Shown here: positions 17,894-25,779 of the stretch, piece by piece
How the letters are laid out: the number at the start of each line of letters is the position of its first letter
How positions within the stretch are numbered: position 1 is the stretch's first letter
Assembly: GCA_947646655.1 (NCBI GenBank)
Contig: CANSHI010000001.1
Span: forward strand, 189,570-250,527
DNA: 60,958 nt
From: an uncultured bacterium
GTDB lineage: Bacteria; Bacillota_I; Bacilli_A; RF39; UBA660
Direction of reading: 5' to 3'
The notes under the pieces: model-generated
Told to the model about the DNA's origin: nothing
The model's database searches: none
Seen by the model: the letters and a program-made list of their open reading frames with translations, nothing else
Position numbers and translations under genes: made by a program

Positions 17894-18052
17894 CTAATTT
17901 GTGTAAGCACTTAATCTACTGAAAAGTAAATTGAGTGCTTTTTTACTTAAATTATTATTTAAACTATTTAAATCTTCAATAATAACTTCACCATCTTTGA
18001 GAGTTCGATATTTCAAATTATGATTTTGAAGATAAGAAAAAACATCATACAT
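17894..18052 (-). CDS. Doubtful small gene, 52 residues
   Basis: ATG at 18052 opens MYDVFSYLQNHNLKYRTLKD and runs to TAG, ending RLSAYTN. Composition looks protein-like, but there is no good Shine-Dalgarno, and a strong plus-strand hairpin covers its 3' half. It may be the remaining end of a larger gene lost near the IS remnant. Confidence 0.3.
   Translation of the reverse strand: MYDVFSYLQNHNLKYRTLKDGEVIIEDLNSLNNNLSKKALNLLFSRLSAYTN
17906..17944 (+). terminator. Strong plus-strand terminator hairpin
   Basis: AGCACTTAATCTACT and AGTAAATTGAGTGCT form a 15-bp stem with one wobble and one mismatch, followed by T6. Confidence 0.65.
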
Positions 18053-18116
18053 TAAATTGATTCTGGATGCTCAAGAGTGTCAAAATGTGGAACAGACATA
18101 TAATCAATCAATATTA

Positions 18117-18473
18117 TTACTTACGTAATCTAATTCTTTTATTAGGAACACAGCCATTATGAGGAACAGGAGTTTTATCTTTTCCCCACCTTACATTAAC
18201 GCCATTAGATTCTAAGCAATGTAAATCTATTAAGCTAGTACTAAGAGGCCCTTTAACCTCTACTTCAATAGTGTCTATTCCATATACTTTAGCACATTCA
18301 CAAACCATTGTAACAATATCCCTCTTCATTTTTTCCTTTTCTTCTTTCCTAGCTTCACTTCCAACCGAAGTAAACCCTCCATGTGTATGACAAAGAAGTT
18401 GTTTATCTTTAACTAGTATGGCTGTGAATGATGTAAAAGCACTTGTTATTTTTAAAACTGGTAAATTATTCAT
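18117..18473 (-). CDS. Divergent stand-alone paralogue of ribosomal protein uS11
   Basis: 118 residues aligning end to end with the core of S11: a beta region (LKITSAFTSFTAILVKDKQ), YGIDTIEVEVKGP, and the hallmark tail TPVPHNGCVPNKRIRLRK (S11 normally ends TPIPHNGCRPPKRRRV). It differs where S11 is most conserved: the KGPGxGR loop reads KGPLSTSL, and the glycine-rich core is lost. The basic N-terminal extension of S11 is absent. Good Shine-Dalgarno (AAAGGAG). The normal rpsK should sit in the ribosomal cluster to the left of this window. This copy lies alone between an IS remnant and galE and is probably acquired or repurposed. Confidence 0.72.
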   Translation of the reverse strand: MNNLPVLKITSAFTSFTAILVKDKQLLCHTHGGFTSVGSEARKEEKEKMKRDIVTMVCECAKVYGIDTIEVEVKGPLSTSLIDLHCLESNGVNVRWGKDKTPVPHNGCVPNKRIRLRK

Positions 18474-18661
18474 ATTTTTTCTCCTTTAATATATTATTCT
18501 ACATATTATCACATAGTTGTCAAGTGTCAAACCATAAAAAGAAAAAATAATTAATTGTAAAAACGTGTAATAATAAATAGTAAAGAGACTCTTCTTTGAA
18601 TGTGTAGTAAGTTTTAAATTTGATTTAAAAAGACTATTTCATAGAAAGATACAGTCTTTGT

Positions 18662-19669
18662 TTATTGTTTCTGATTTTTTATATAGTTATAACTATCTTT
18701 ACACATAGTTTCAAGTGTCTCTTCAACTTTCCAACCTAATTCTTTGTAGGCTTTAGAAGCATCTGAATAAAACCCTGGAAGATCCCCTTCTCTACGTGGG
18801 CCAAATTTGTAATCAATTTTTATGTTGTTGACTTTTTCAAATGTTGTAACTATTTCCTGAACACTTATACCTTGTCCTGAGCCTAAATTATAAATATAGG
18901 TTCCTGGAGTGGCTTTAGTTAGATGTTCTAGTGCTTTAATATGACCTTTTGCGAGATCTACTACATGGATATAATCTCTTATACAGGTTCCATCTTTGGT
19001 ATCATAATCTTTTCCAAAAATAGTCAATTCAGGTAGTTCTTGTATGGCAACTTTTAGAATATAGGGCATTAAATTGTTAGGTATTCCATTTGGGTCTTCC
19101 CCGATCTCTCCACTCTTATGGGCTCCAATAGGATTAAAATATCTTAAAAGAGTGATTTTCCATTCGGGATCACTTATACTTAAGTCTTCTAAAATTTGTT
19201 CTATCATCGCTTTGGTTTTGCCATAAGGATTAGATGGTTCTTTTCTTTTCATGCTTTCTACATAAACTGGTTCTTCTTGTTCTCCATATACAGTTGCACT
19301 TGAAGAGAAAACTAAATTTTTACAATTATGTTCAGACATTACTTCTAGCAAAGTTAAAGTGGAATCAATGTTATTACGATAGTAAGTAAGAGGCATTTTT
19401 ACTGATTCCCCTACTGCTTTTAGGCCGGCAAAATGGATTACTGCTTCTATGTCGTTTTCTTCAAATATATTTTCTAATCGATTTTTGTCAGAAACATCTG
19501 CTTCATAGAATTTGACTTTTTTATTAGTTATATTTTGAATTTTTTCTATAACTGTTTTTTTGGAATTATATAAGTTGTCAACAATTATAATTTCATGATT
19601 TTCATTAAGTAGTTCGACACAGGTATGACTTCCAATGTAGCCAGTACCTCCTGTTATTAATATTTTCAT
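18662..19669 (-). CDS. galE: UDP-glucose 4-epimerase
   Basis: 335 residues, standard length. Extended SDR enzyme interconverting UDP-glucose and UDP-galactose with bound NAD. GGTGYIGSH (7-15) binds NAD; the catalytic Tyr/Lys are in NPYGKTKAMIE, with the SSSATVYGE serine upstream; RYFNPIGAH is typical of GalE. Its ATG overlaps the TGA of scpB (ATGA), so it is translated with the scpAB unit. It can supply galactose units for surface polysaccharide. Confidence 0.95.
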   Translation of the reverse strand: MKILITGGTGYIGSHTCVELLNENHEIIIVDNLYNSKKTVIEKIQNITNKKVKFYEADVSDKNRLENIFEENDIEAVIHFAGLKAVGESVKMPLTYYRNNIDSTLTLLEVMSEHNCKNLVFSSSATVYGEQEEPVYVESMKRKEPSNPYGKTKAMIEQILEDLSISDPEWKITLLRYFNPIGAHKSGEIGEDPNGIPNNLMPYILKVAIQELPELTIFGKDYDTKDGTCIRDYIHVVDLAKGHIKALEHLTKATPGTYIYNLGSGQGISVQEIVTTFEKVNNIKIDYKFGPRREGDLPGFYSDASKAYKELGWKVEETLETMCKDSYNYIKNQKQ

Positions 19670-20250
19670 TTATTGTTCTCCTCTAAGTCATTATTATCTT
19701 TATAAATAGATGTAAACAATTCTGTTTCTTCTTCTTGTGAAGTTTCTTCTATTTCTACTTTTGGTAAGTCTTCTAAAGATGCTAATCCAAAATAATCTAG
19801 AAACTCCTTTGTTGTACCATAAAGGTTAGGTTTTCCTGGTAGTTTGGATTTTCCTACTATTTTTACTAGTCCTCTAGCACAAAGTTTACGTACGATTTGC
19901 CCACAAGCGACACCTCTTAGTTCATCGATTAAAACTCTTGTAATCGGCTGATTGTAGGCTATAATAGCAAGTACTTCCAAATTAGATTCGTTCAGTGTTT
20001 GAGCTTCAGGATTGCCTAAAAGTTTATGATAATAGTCTTTATGTTCTTTTTTGGTAGTAAGCTTGAAGGCATCTCCTAAGTAGCTTACTCGTATACCATA
20101 AGCATCGGATTCATAGCGTTTCTGTAATTCTTTTAATAATTCTTTAGCTCGATCAGTTGTGATATCCAAAATTTCGCAAAGTGATTTAAGGGTAATGCCC
20201 TCGTCTCCTACTGCAAAAAGAAGTCCTTCTATTACACCTAATAAATTCAT
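19666..20250 (-). CDS. scpB: Segregation and condensation protein B
   Basis: 194 residues. Tandem winged-helix protein, the kite subunit that binds ScpA in the Smc-ScpAB condensin for chromosome organisation. Typical features are LLGVIEGLLFAVGDEG at the start, LEVLAIIAYNQPITR in the middle, and the YGTTKEFLDYFGL segment. The acidic tail is variable in the family. It lies 3 bases after scpA and overlaps galE. Confidence 0.95.
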   Translation of the reverse strand: MNLLGVIEGLLFAVGDEGITLKSLCEILDITTDRAKELLKELQKRYESDAYGIRVSYLGDAFKLTTKKEHKDYYHKLLGNPEAQTLNESNLEVLAIIAYNQPITRVLIDELRGVACGQIVRKLCARGLVKIVGKSKLPGKPNLYGTTKEFLDYFGLASLEDLPKVEIEETSQEEETELFTSIYKDNNDLEENNK

Positions 20251-20253
20251 TTG

Positions 20254-20994
20254 TTACACCTTCGCTTCTATTATGATATTTGAGTAATTTTCCTCTTGTT
20301 TTATATTTATCTCTTTGTTTTTAGTCATTTCAAGAACAGAAAGAAAGGTTACAACTATATAATCTCTAGTTGCTACTTCAAAAAGTTCAAAAAAATCAAG
20401 TTTTCTTTTCTTTTCTAATAAGCTTCGTATTTCTTTTGTACGGTCAAATACACTAAGCTCTTTTTTGGTTATTTTGGTCGATAGAGGTTTAATGTATTTT
20501 TGTCTTTCTAAAAGTTCGTTTAAAGCTTTTACTAAATCATCGATAGTTGTATCGGTGTTTAGTGCTACTTCTTCTCTATATTCGTTTAAAGATTCGGGAA
20601 GTTTTGTAAGTACTTCACCGCGTTTTTTTTCGAGTATTTTAAAGTCTTCTGAAAGTTCTTTATACCTTTTATATTCTATTAATCTCTTTCGAAGTTCTTC
20701 TTCTGTACCGATTTTGAACTCGAGCTGATCTCCATCATTTTCATCTTTGTCTTTTATATTTAATAACATTTTACTTTTTAAATGGATCAGTTCACTAGCC
20801 AAAACTAAATATTCACTGGCAACATCGATGTTCATATCTTCCATTTTTTCGATAAAGTCGACATATTCTCTCGTGATGTGCTCTATAGGTACTTCGTAAA
20901 TGTCCATCTTCGATTCTTTTATAAGATGTAGTAAAAGATCTAATGGACCACTGAAATCATCGATAGTAAATTGTAGTAAAGTATTCACTGGCAA
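20254..20994 (-). CDS. scpA: Segregation and condensation protein A
   Basis: 246 residues. Kleisin subunit that bridges the Smc heads. DFSGPLDLLLHLIKESKMDI at the N-terminus and ASEYLVLASELIHLKSKMLL are hallmark ScpA segments; the C-terminal winged helix carries FLSVLEMTKNKEI. Its 5' end overlaps the stop of the upstream membrane protein gene. Confidence 0.95.
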   Translation of the reverse strand: MPVNTLLQFTIDDFSGPLDLLLHLIKESKMDIYEVPIEHITREYVDFIEKMEDMNIDVASEYLVLASELIHLKSKMLLNIKDKDENDGDQLEFKIGTEEELRKRLIEYKRYKELSEDFKILEKKRGEVLTKLPESLNEYREEVALNTDTTIDDLVKALNELLERQKYIKPLSTKITKKELSVFDRTKEIRSLLEKKRKLDFFELFEVATRDYIVVTFLSVLEMTKNKEINIKQEENYSNIIIEAKV

Positions 20995-21866
20995 TCAAAT
21001 CCTTCTGCTTCCATTCGAAAATTGACTATATTATCTTTTTCTTCTTTTTCGAATAAATAGTCATCTTGTATACGAGAGAAATTTTTAACTTTATCATATT
21101 CAAAGCTAGATGCAAATATAAAGCTATTATTAGATTCGACTATATCCGCTGTGACTCCTGTCAATTCACTATATTCTTTTTGTTTTTTTTGGTATTCTAA
21201 AAGAGCTGTTGCGTATTCGTTCAAATCGTTATTTGTATATGTATATTTTTTAGTAACTTTATTCAATACTTTGTCATTGAACTCATATGAATATGTGTAG
21301 TTCCCTTTTGTACAAACAAGTTCTGCTGGCTTGTCTCCTTCTCTATCTAAGTCGATACTAGGGATTCCCTCATTTGGAATATGACTTATTCGAAAATAAG
21401 TATTAGAACGAATAGTTAAGTTGCTTACATCTACTTTTACATCTAATGCTCTAGTTACTATGCCATTTAATCTTCTTCTTCCCATGAATTTACTTTTATC
21501 GTCATAAAATTCTATATAATAGTTTTTGATTTTAAGGTCTACAGTATCTTTAGTAGATAATCTAATTATTAAAGATTTATTTTCTAATAGTACTTCGTTT
21601 ACTTCGAACTCATTGTACGTGAATGTACTTTTTTGAGGTATTGGAAAAAAATCTGATGTAGGCTCGATGTTGTCTTGTTCATTTTCTTTTTCTTTTTCAA
21701 TTTCAGCTTCATCTTTTCCTACACCTAGAAAATCAGCGATTTCTTTGTTGTATTTTTTATATACTTCGGGAATAACGAATAGAAATCCTATTAAAGCAAT
21801 AAAAATGATAATGACGAATAATGGATTGCCGGCCTTATTTTGCTTTTCTTTTTCATTTTCTTTCAT
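20985..21866 (-). CDS. Membrane-anchored extracellular protein of unknown function
   Basis: 293 residues. A short charged N-terminus is followed by one membrane segment (about 17-35, PLFVIIIFIALIGFLFVIPE) and a large outer domain with beta character. An FTYNEFEVNEVLLENKSLII segment and a late YSYEFNDKV segment resemble the plain extracellular domains found beside cell-envelope genes, but no family can be named. The start is set at 21866 because AGGTGAG lies just upstream. It overlaps scpA by 10 bases, so it leads the scpA-scpB-galE unit. Confidence 0.65.
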   Translation of the reverse strand: MKENEKEKQNKAGNPLFVIIIFIALIGFLFVIPEVYKKYNKEIADFLGVGKDEAEIEKEKENEQDNIEPTSDFFPIPQKSTFTYNEFEVNEVLLENKSLIIRLSTKDTVDLKIKNYYIEFYDDKSKFMGRRRLNGIVTRALDVKVDVSNLTIRSNTYFRISHIPNEGIPSIDLDREGDKPAELVCTKGNYTYSYEFNDKVLNKVTKKYTYTNNDLNEYATALLEYQKKQKEYSELTGVTADIVESNNSFIFASSFEYDKVKNFSRIQDDYLFEKEEKDNIVNFRMEAEGFDCQ

Positions 21867-22013
21867 AATACTCACCTATTCTTTTTCTATATTCATTTTA
21901 TCATATTTTAGGGAAAGAAAAAAGACCATTTAACTGGATTTTTTTGATTAAAGTTTTTATAAACATAAAATATTTGCATAACTGGAGAGCAATTGGTGTT
22001 TATGGAGAAAAAA

Positions 22014-23213
22014 TTAACTTTGTAATATATATGGATTGCTTTTAGTTCCCGATCCACTAATGATTTCAATGTCTGATCTAAGATAAACGTTTGGACGAAC
22101 ACTGTCAGCATTAATCACTCCATGAAAATAGTTGTAAAGTCCTCCATTTTTGTCGACAATGTAGGCATTACCTTGATTAGAGGAATGCGGAGTAATTGTC
22201 CATTGAATTAATGAATTATATAGCCAACCTGTTGAAGGTGTTCCTGAACTACAACCATGGCCATCTGTAAAACATTGATTATCTACCCCATTAGCATACG
22301 TATATACATAATCGCTTGGATACATTAAACCAACTTTTGCAATAATATTTGTTTTTCTGCCTGTATAAGTATCCGTTCCTCTTTCAAAATTATAATAATC
22401 TGGACCACCGGGACCCGAAACAGAACCATTTCCACCTAAATACCATTTGGTAGGAGCGATTTGATTTTTTGAGCTATTAGTTAAACCATTTGAAGAATAG
22501 GTGTTTTTTCTATTGAAATAATCTCCTGCATTAAGTAATGTCGATAGGCTTGATGTAGACCATTCATTTATACTTTCTGTGTTCCACATTAAATTGCCAA
22601 TTGAATCATTTCTTATAATTTTTATCCTTTGTTCTTTTACTTCATTTTCCCCTTCTACAGTAAACACTCCTATTATTCTCCATGTTTCATTATTAAAATT
22701 TATATAATTATTTGGGGCGTTCCCTATATAACGGTAATCTATTAATGATTCTGTTTGAGAAGTACTAGGATGACTGAACGTATACATTTCTTTTTTATTT
22801 CCCATATTATAATCCGTTATATTTGCAGGGTTGGCTTTATTAATCAGTATGTCAACATTAGAAGGTTTTTCTTCTTTCTTAAAGTATAAAGTACAGCTTG
22901 TTTTTTGATTTACACTTAGACTGATAGATTTATTTTCAAAATTTTGTACAGGTTTTTCACCATTTTCACATATGCTTTTTTCTAAATCTAATATGTATCC
23001 TTCTTTAGGAAATTTATTTGATGGACTCGGTATAAATGTTCCTGTATCATCTTCGATGTATAAAGCCATTGTTCTATTTTCAGATTTTGTGAGCATATTT
23101 TCTTTTTTTAAGTTTTGGGGATTCATATTCTTTAGTGTTAAAATAACTATAAAACTTAAAATTAATATTTCAAGAATAACTAGTATTTTTTTCTTTTTTT
23201 TGGATGTTTTCAT
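22014..23213 (-). CDS. Secreted surface protein with FYWRII-like domain, under a G10 promoter
   Basis: 399 residues. A lysine-rich start and hydrophobic anchor (about 10-27) lead to a short first part and then the domain seen in the other surface proteins: YRYIGNAPNNYINFNNETWR, later IQWTITPHSSNQG, then VRPNVYL and SGSGTKSNPY. It lacks the TasA-like half present in the 401-1954 paralogue. The coding start has A8 and A7 runs (KKKKK). Transcription is driven by a promoter with ten G between its boxes (23244-23274), so expression is probably phase-variable. Confidence 0.75.
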   Translation of the reverse strand: MKTSKKKKKILVILEILILSFIVILTLKNMNPQNLKKENMLTKSENRTMALYIEDDTGTFIPSPSNKFPKEGYILDLEKSICENGEKPVQNFENKSISLSVNQKTSCTLYFKKEEKPSNVDILINKANPANITDYNMGNKKEMYTFSHPSTSQTESLIDYRYIGNAPNNYINFNNETWRIIGVFTVEGENEVKEQRIKIIRNDSIGNLMWNTESINEWSTSSLSTLLNAGDYFNRKNTYSSNGLTNSSKNQIAPTKWYLGGNGSVSGPGGPDYYNFERGTDTYTGRKTNIIAKVGLMYPSDYVYTYANGVDNQCFTDGHGCSSGTPSTGWLYNSLIQWTITPHSSNQGNAYIVDKNGGLYNYFHGVINADSVRPNVYLRSDIEIISGSGTKSNPYILQS

Positions 23214-23243
23214 ATCTTTTCCTCTCTAGACTATACATTAAAT

Positions 23244-23274
23244 ATTTTAACACCCCCCCCCCGAGAATTGTCAA
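23244..23274 (-). promoter_or_regulatory. Promoter with a G10 tract between -35 and -10 (candidate phase-variable)
   Basis: On the minus strand TTGACA (23274-23269), 19-base spacer containing ten consecutive G (23262-23253), then TAAAAT (23249-23244), 31 bases before the surface-protein ATG. At G8 the spacer would be the optimal 17. An almost identical promoter stands at 50796-50826. Confidence 0.8.
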
Positions 23275-23287
23275 GAAAAATAAAAAA

Positions 23288-23307
23288 AGACCACAAAATC
23301 GTGATCT
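23288..23307 (-). terminator. Terminator of hup
   Basis: On the minus strand AGATCAC, loop, GTGGTCT and a T7 run, just after the HU stop codon. Confidence 0.75.
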
Positions 23308-23315
23308 AATAATGA

Positions 23316-23588
23316 CTAGTTAACAGAGTCTTTTAATTTAGTTCCAGCTTTGAATGAAACAACAGTCTTTTCTGGAATTGAAATTGGTTGTTTAGTTAAT
23401 GGGTTAATACCATTTCTAGCTGCACGAGTTTTAGCTTGGAAAGTTCCGAATCCAACTAAAGCTACTTTACCTTCTTTTTTTAATCCAGTTTGGATTCCTT
23501 CTAATACAGCATCTAATGCACGACCAGCATCAGCTTTAGTAAGTCCAGCTTTAGCAGCTACTAATTCAACTAATTCAGTTTTTGTCAT
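23316..23588 (-). CDS. hup: HU family DNA-binding protein
   Basis: 90 residues, the standard HU size. Histone-like dimer that bends DNA. MTKTELVELVAAKAGLTKAD at the N-terminus, VGFGTFQAKTRAARNGINP with the GFGTF core and the beta arm, and the C-terminal KLKDSVN are diagnostic. Strong Shine-Dalgarno TAGGAGGT. It follows spoIVA, the same order as spoIVA-hbs in Bacillus subtilis. Confidence 0.97.
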   Translation of the reverse strand: MTKTELVELVAAKAGLTKADAGRALDAVLEGIQTGLKKEGKVALVGFGTFQAKTRAARNGINPLTKQPISIPEKTVVSFKAGTKLKDSVN

Positions 23589-23730
23589 TTTAATTACCTC
23601 CTATTGATTTTAGTTGATAAGGAATACTCTCTACTCCTTACAATCAATAAATTACCATACTTTCGTAGTAAAAATCAAGTGAAATAGTGAAAAAAGTTAA
23701 AAATTAGCTGAATTTTACGGTTTATAAAGA

Positions 23731-23752
23731 AAAAAAGGGAACAAAGATGTCC
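23731..23752 (-). terminator. Likely terminator of spoIVA
   Basis: On the minus strand GGACA, loop TCTT, TGTTCC (one bulged T) and T7, immediately after the TAA. Confidence 0.5.
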
Positions 23753-23755
23753 ATT

Positions 23756-25237
23756 TTATATAACAAATGCGATTAAATTGTTAGCCCCTTTATTGACTAT
23801 TTTAGTTATAGTAGAACCCAGTTTGAAACGTGTTGCTTCAGGCATGAGTGAAAGTTTTCCTTGAATTCCTTCTTTTACGATGACGTCTAGACTACGTCCA
23901 AATATTTCGCTTTTCCAAATACTAGATGGATCTACTTCGTAATCTTTCATCAAGTAATCGATTAGTTCTTTACTTTGTAGTTCGCTTCCTATGATAGGCT
24001 CGAAGGTACTTTCGACATCGACTTTGACGAGATGTATACTTGATGCGACAGCTTTAAGTTTTACACCATACTTATTTCCTTGTTTAATTATTTCAGGAGT
24101 TTCTAGTTTCATATCCTTTAGTTCTGGATACATGATACCATATCCTGTACTTCTAGCCATTTTAAGGGCATCTTTGATTTGGGCTGTTTCTGTTTGTCCA
24201 CTTGAGAATTCGGTGAACATTTTTAAGATACCTGCTTTATTTAGAGAAACATTTCCCATGACAGATTTAAGTGTTTCTTTATATAATGTATTTGATGCTT
24301 CAAGTTTGATAGTTACAACTCCTGTTGCAGCATCTAAATTGCTTATATAACTTTTCTCGATATATTCAGAACCATCAAAATGTCCAATTATTCCTTCGAT
24401 ATCTTTAATTTTATCGACTGTTATAACAGACTCTTTAATTTTATCCATGAACTCTTTTTTAATTTCATGATTATTATCTAATACGTGTATCCACTCAGGA
24501 ATACTTACTTGAACGTCTAAGACAGGAAATTCTTCGAGGGCTTTTTTTAGTATTTCCATAATGTCCACTTCGTTCATCGTCTCGACGCTTATTGGAAGTA
24601 CGGGTACTTCATATTTCTCACTTATATCACCAGCTAAGCGGACCGTTTCTGTGTTAGTCGGATGAACTGTATTTAAAACTACAATAAACGGTTTACCTAA
24701 CCCTTTTAGTTCACTGATAACTCTTTCTTCAGCGTTTATGTATTCATTTCTTGGTATTTCTCCAAATGAGCCATCAGTTGTAACGACTATACCGATTGTA
24801 GCGTGATCGCGTATAACTTTTTCTGTTCCTATTTCAGCTGCTTCGATAAATGGTATTTCTTCAGGTGTCCATGGCGTTTTGACCATCCTCGGATTACCCA
24901 TTTCATCCTCATATCCGTTTGCGCCTGGTATGACATAACCTACACAGTCGATCAATTTAATATTAGCCTCGAATTCGTTATTGACTTCGATAGAAGCCCC
25001 ATTAGAAGGAACGAACTTAGGTTCTGTTGTCATGATTGTTTTTCCCTGAGCACTTTGTGGGATTTCATCAAGACAATGTTTCTTTTCATATTCATCTTTT
25101 ATATTAGGTACGACTAGATTTTCGATAAATCTTTTTATAAAAGTAGATTTACCTGTTCTAACAGCCCCAACCACTCCTAAATAGATTTCTCCATTACCAC
25201 GTTTAGCAATAGAGGCAATTACTTGTGTTTTATCCAT
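23756..25237 (-). CDS. spoIVA: Stage IV sporulation protein A
   Basis: 493 residues, the family's normal length (about 492). SpoIVA is the ATPase that polymerises on the forespore surface as the basement layer of the coat. Walker A is GAVRTGKST near 25-33; the nucleotide domain continues with LIDCVGYVIPGANGYEDEMG and VVTTDGSFGEIPRNEY. The C-terminal half and the NLIAFVI tail (hydrophobic end needed for anchoring to SpoVM) are present. The full length suggests it is under selection. A sigma-E-like promoter lies just upstream. Confidence 0.96.
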   Translation of the reverse strand: MDKTQVIASIAKRGNGEIYLGVVGAVRTGKSTFIKRFIENLVVPNIKDEYEKKHCLDEIPQSAQGKTIMTTEPKFVPSNGASIEVNNEFEANIKLIDCVGYVIPGANGYEDEMGNPRMVKTPWTPEEIPFIEAAEIGTEKVIRDHATIGIVVTTDGSFGEIPRNEYINAEERVISELKGLGKPFIVVLNTVHPTNTETVRLAGDISEKYEVPVLPISVETMNEVDIMEILKKALEEFPVLDVQVSIPEWIHVLDNNHEIKKEFMDKIKESVITVDKIKDIEGIIGHFDGSEYIEKSYISNLDAATGVVTIKLEASNTLYKETLKSVMGNVSLNKAGILKMFTEFSSGQTETAQIKDALKMARSTGYGIMYPELKDMKLETPEIIKQGNKYGVKLKAVASSIHLVKVDVESTFEPIIGSELQSKELIDYLMKDYEVDPSSIWKSEIFGRSLDVIVKEGIQGKLSLMPEATRFKLGSTITKIVNKGANNLIAFVI

Positions 25238-25257
25238 ATTTACTATCCTTTCATTTA

Positions 25258-25285
25258 AGTTTATTAGATAGTGCGGTAAATATTA
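25258..25285 (-). promoter_or_regulatory. Sigma-E-like (mother-cell) promoter of spoIVA
   Basis: On the minus strand TAATATT (25285-25279) fits the sigma-E -35 consensus KMATATT. After 13 bases, AATAAACT (25265-25258) matches CATACAMT at six of eight positions. It sits about 20 bases before the start codon. AT-rich sequence makes chance matches possible. Confidence 0.4.
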
Positions 25286-25312
25286 CTAAAAGCTCAATCT
25301 TTGGTATAAAAA

Positions 25313-25337
25313 AACATGAAATATGGTTATTCATGTT
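25313..25337 (-). terminator. Terminator of the rel-dtd unit
   Basis: On the minus strand AACATGAA, a 9-base loop, TTCATGTT and T7. It overlaps the TAA of dtd. Confidence 0.75.
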
Positions 25338-25779
25338 AATCTCCTTTGGAATTTATAATTATGTTTACAGGTCCATCTTGCTCTGCTAATATTTTCATGT
25401 CGGCCCCAAATACACCAGTTTCTGTGTGAATACTTTTGTTCAGTTCCATATTAAATTCATCATAAAGTGTTTTTGCACTTTGACCATTTAATGCTTTTAT
25501 ATAACTTGGTCGATTACCTTTTGAGGTATCAGCATAAAGTGTGAATTGACTAATGGAAAGTATTTCTCCCCCTATATCGAGTATACTTTTATTCATGATA
25601 CCGTTTTCGTCTTCAAATATTCTTAAATTGAGACATTTTTTGGCTATATATTGTATAGAACTTTTATCGTCACCTTCAGTAAAGCACGATAAAATTAACA
25701 ATCCTTTTTGACATGAACCTACTTTTTTATCATCTACTGTAACTTTGGCATGATTAACTCTGCTTACTAATACTCTCAT
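25336..25779 (-). CDS. dtd: D-aminoacyl-tRNA deacylase
   Basis: 147 residues, the normal DTD size. It hydrolyses D-aminoacyl-tRNAs. MRVLVSRVNHAKVTVDD at the start, SISQFTLYAD (the active-site segment) and EQDGPVNIIINS (Gly-cis-Pro motif) are diagnostic. It overlaps the end of rel by 4 bases (ATGA), the same gene order as in Bacillus. Confidence 0.96.
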   Translation of the reverse strand: MRVLVSRVNHAKVTVDDKKVGSCQKGLLILSCFTEGDDKSSIQYIAKKCLNLRIFEDENGIMNKSILDIGGEILSISQFTLYADTSKGNRPSYIKALNGQSAKTLYDEFNMELNKSIHTETGVFGADMKILAEQDGPVNIIINSKGD

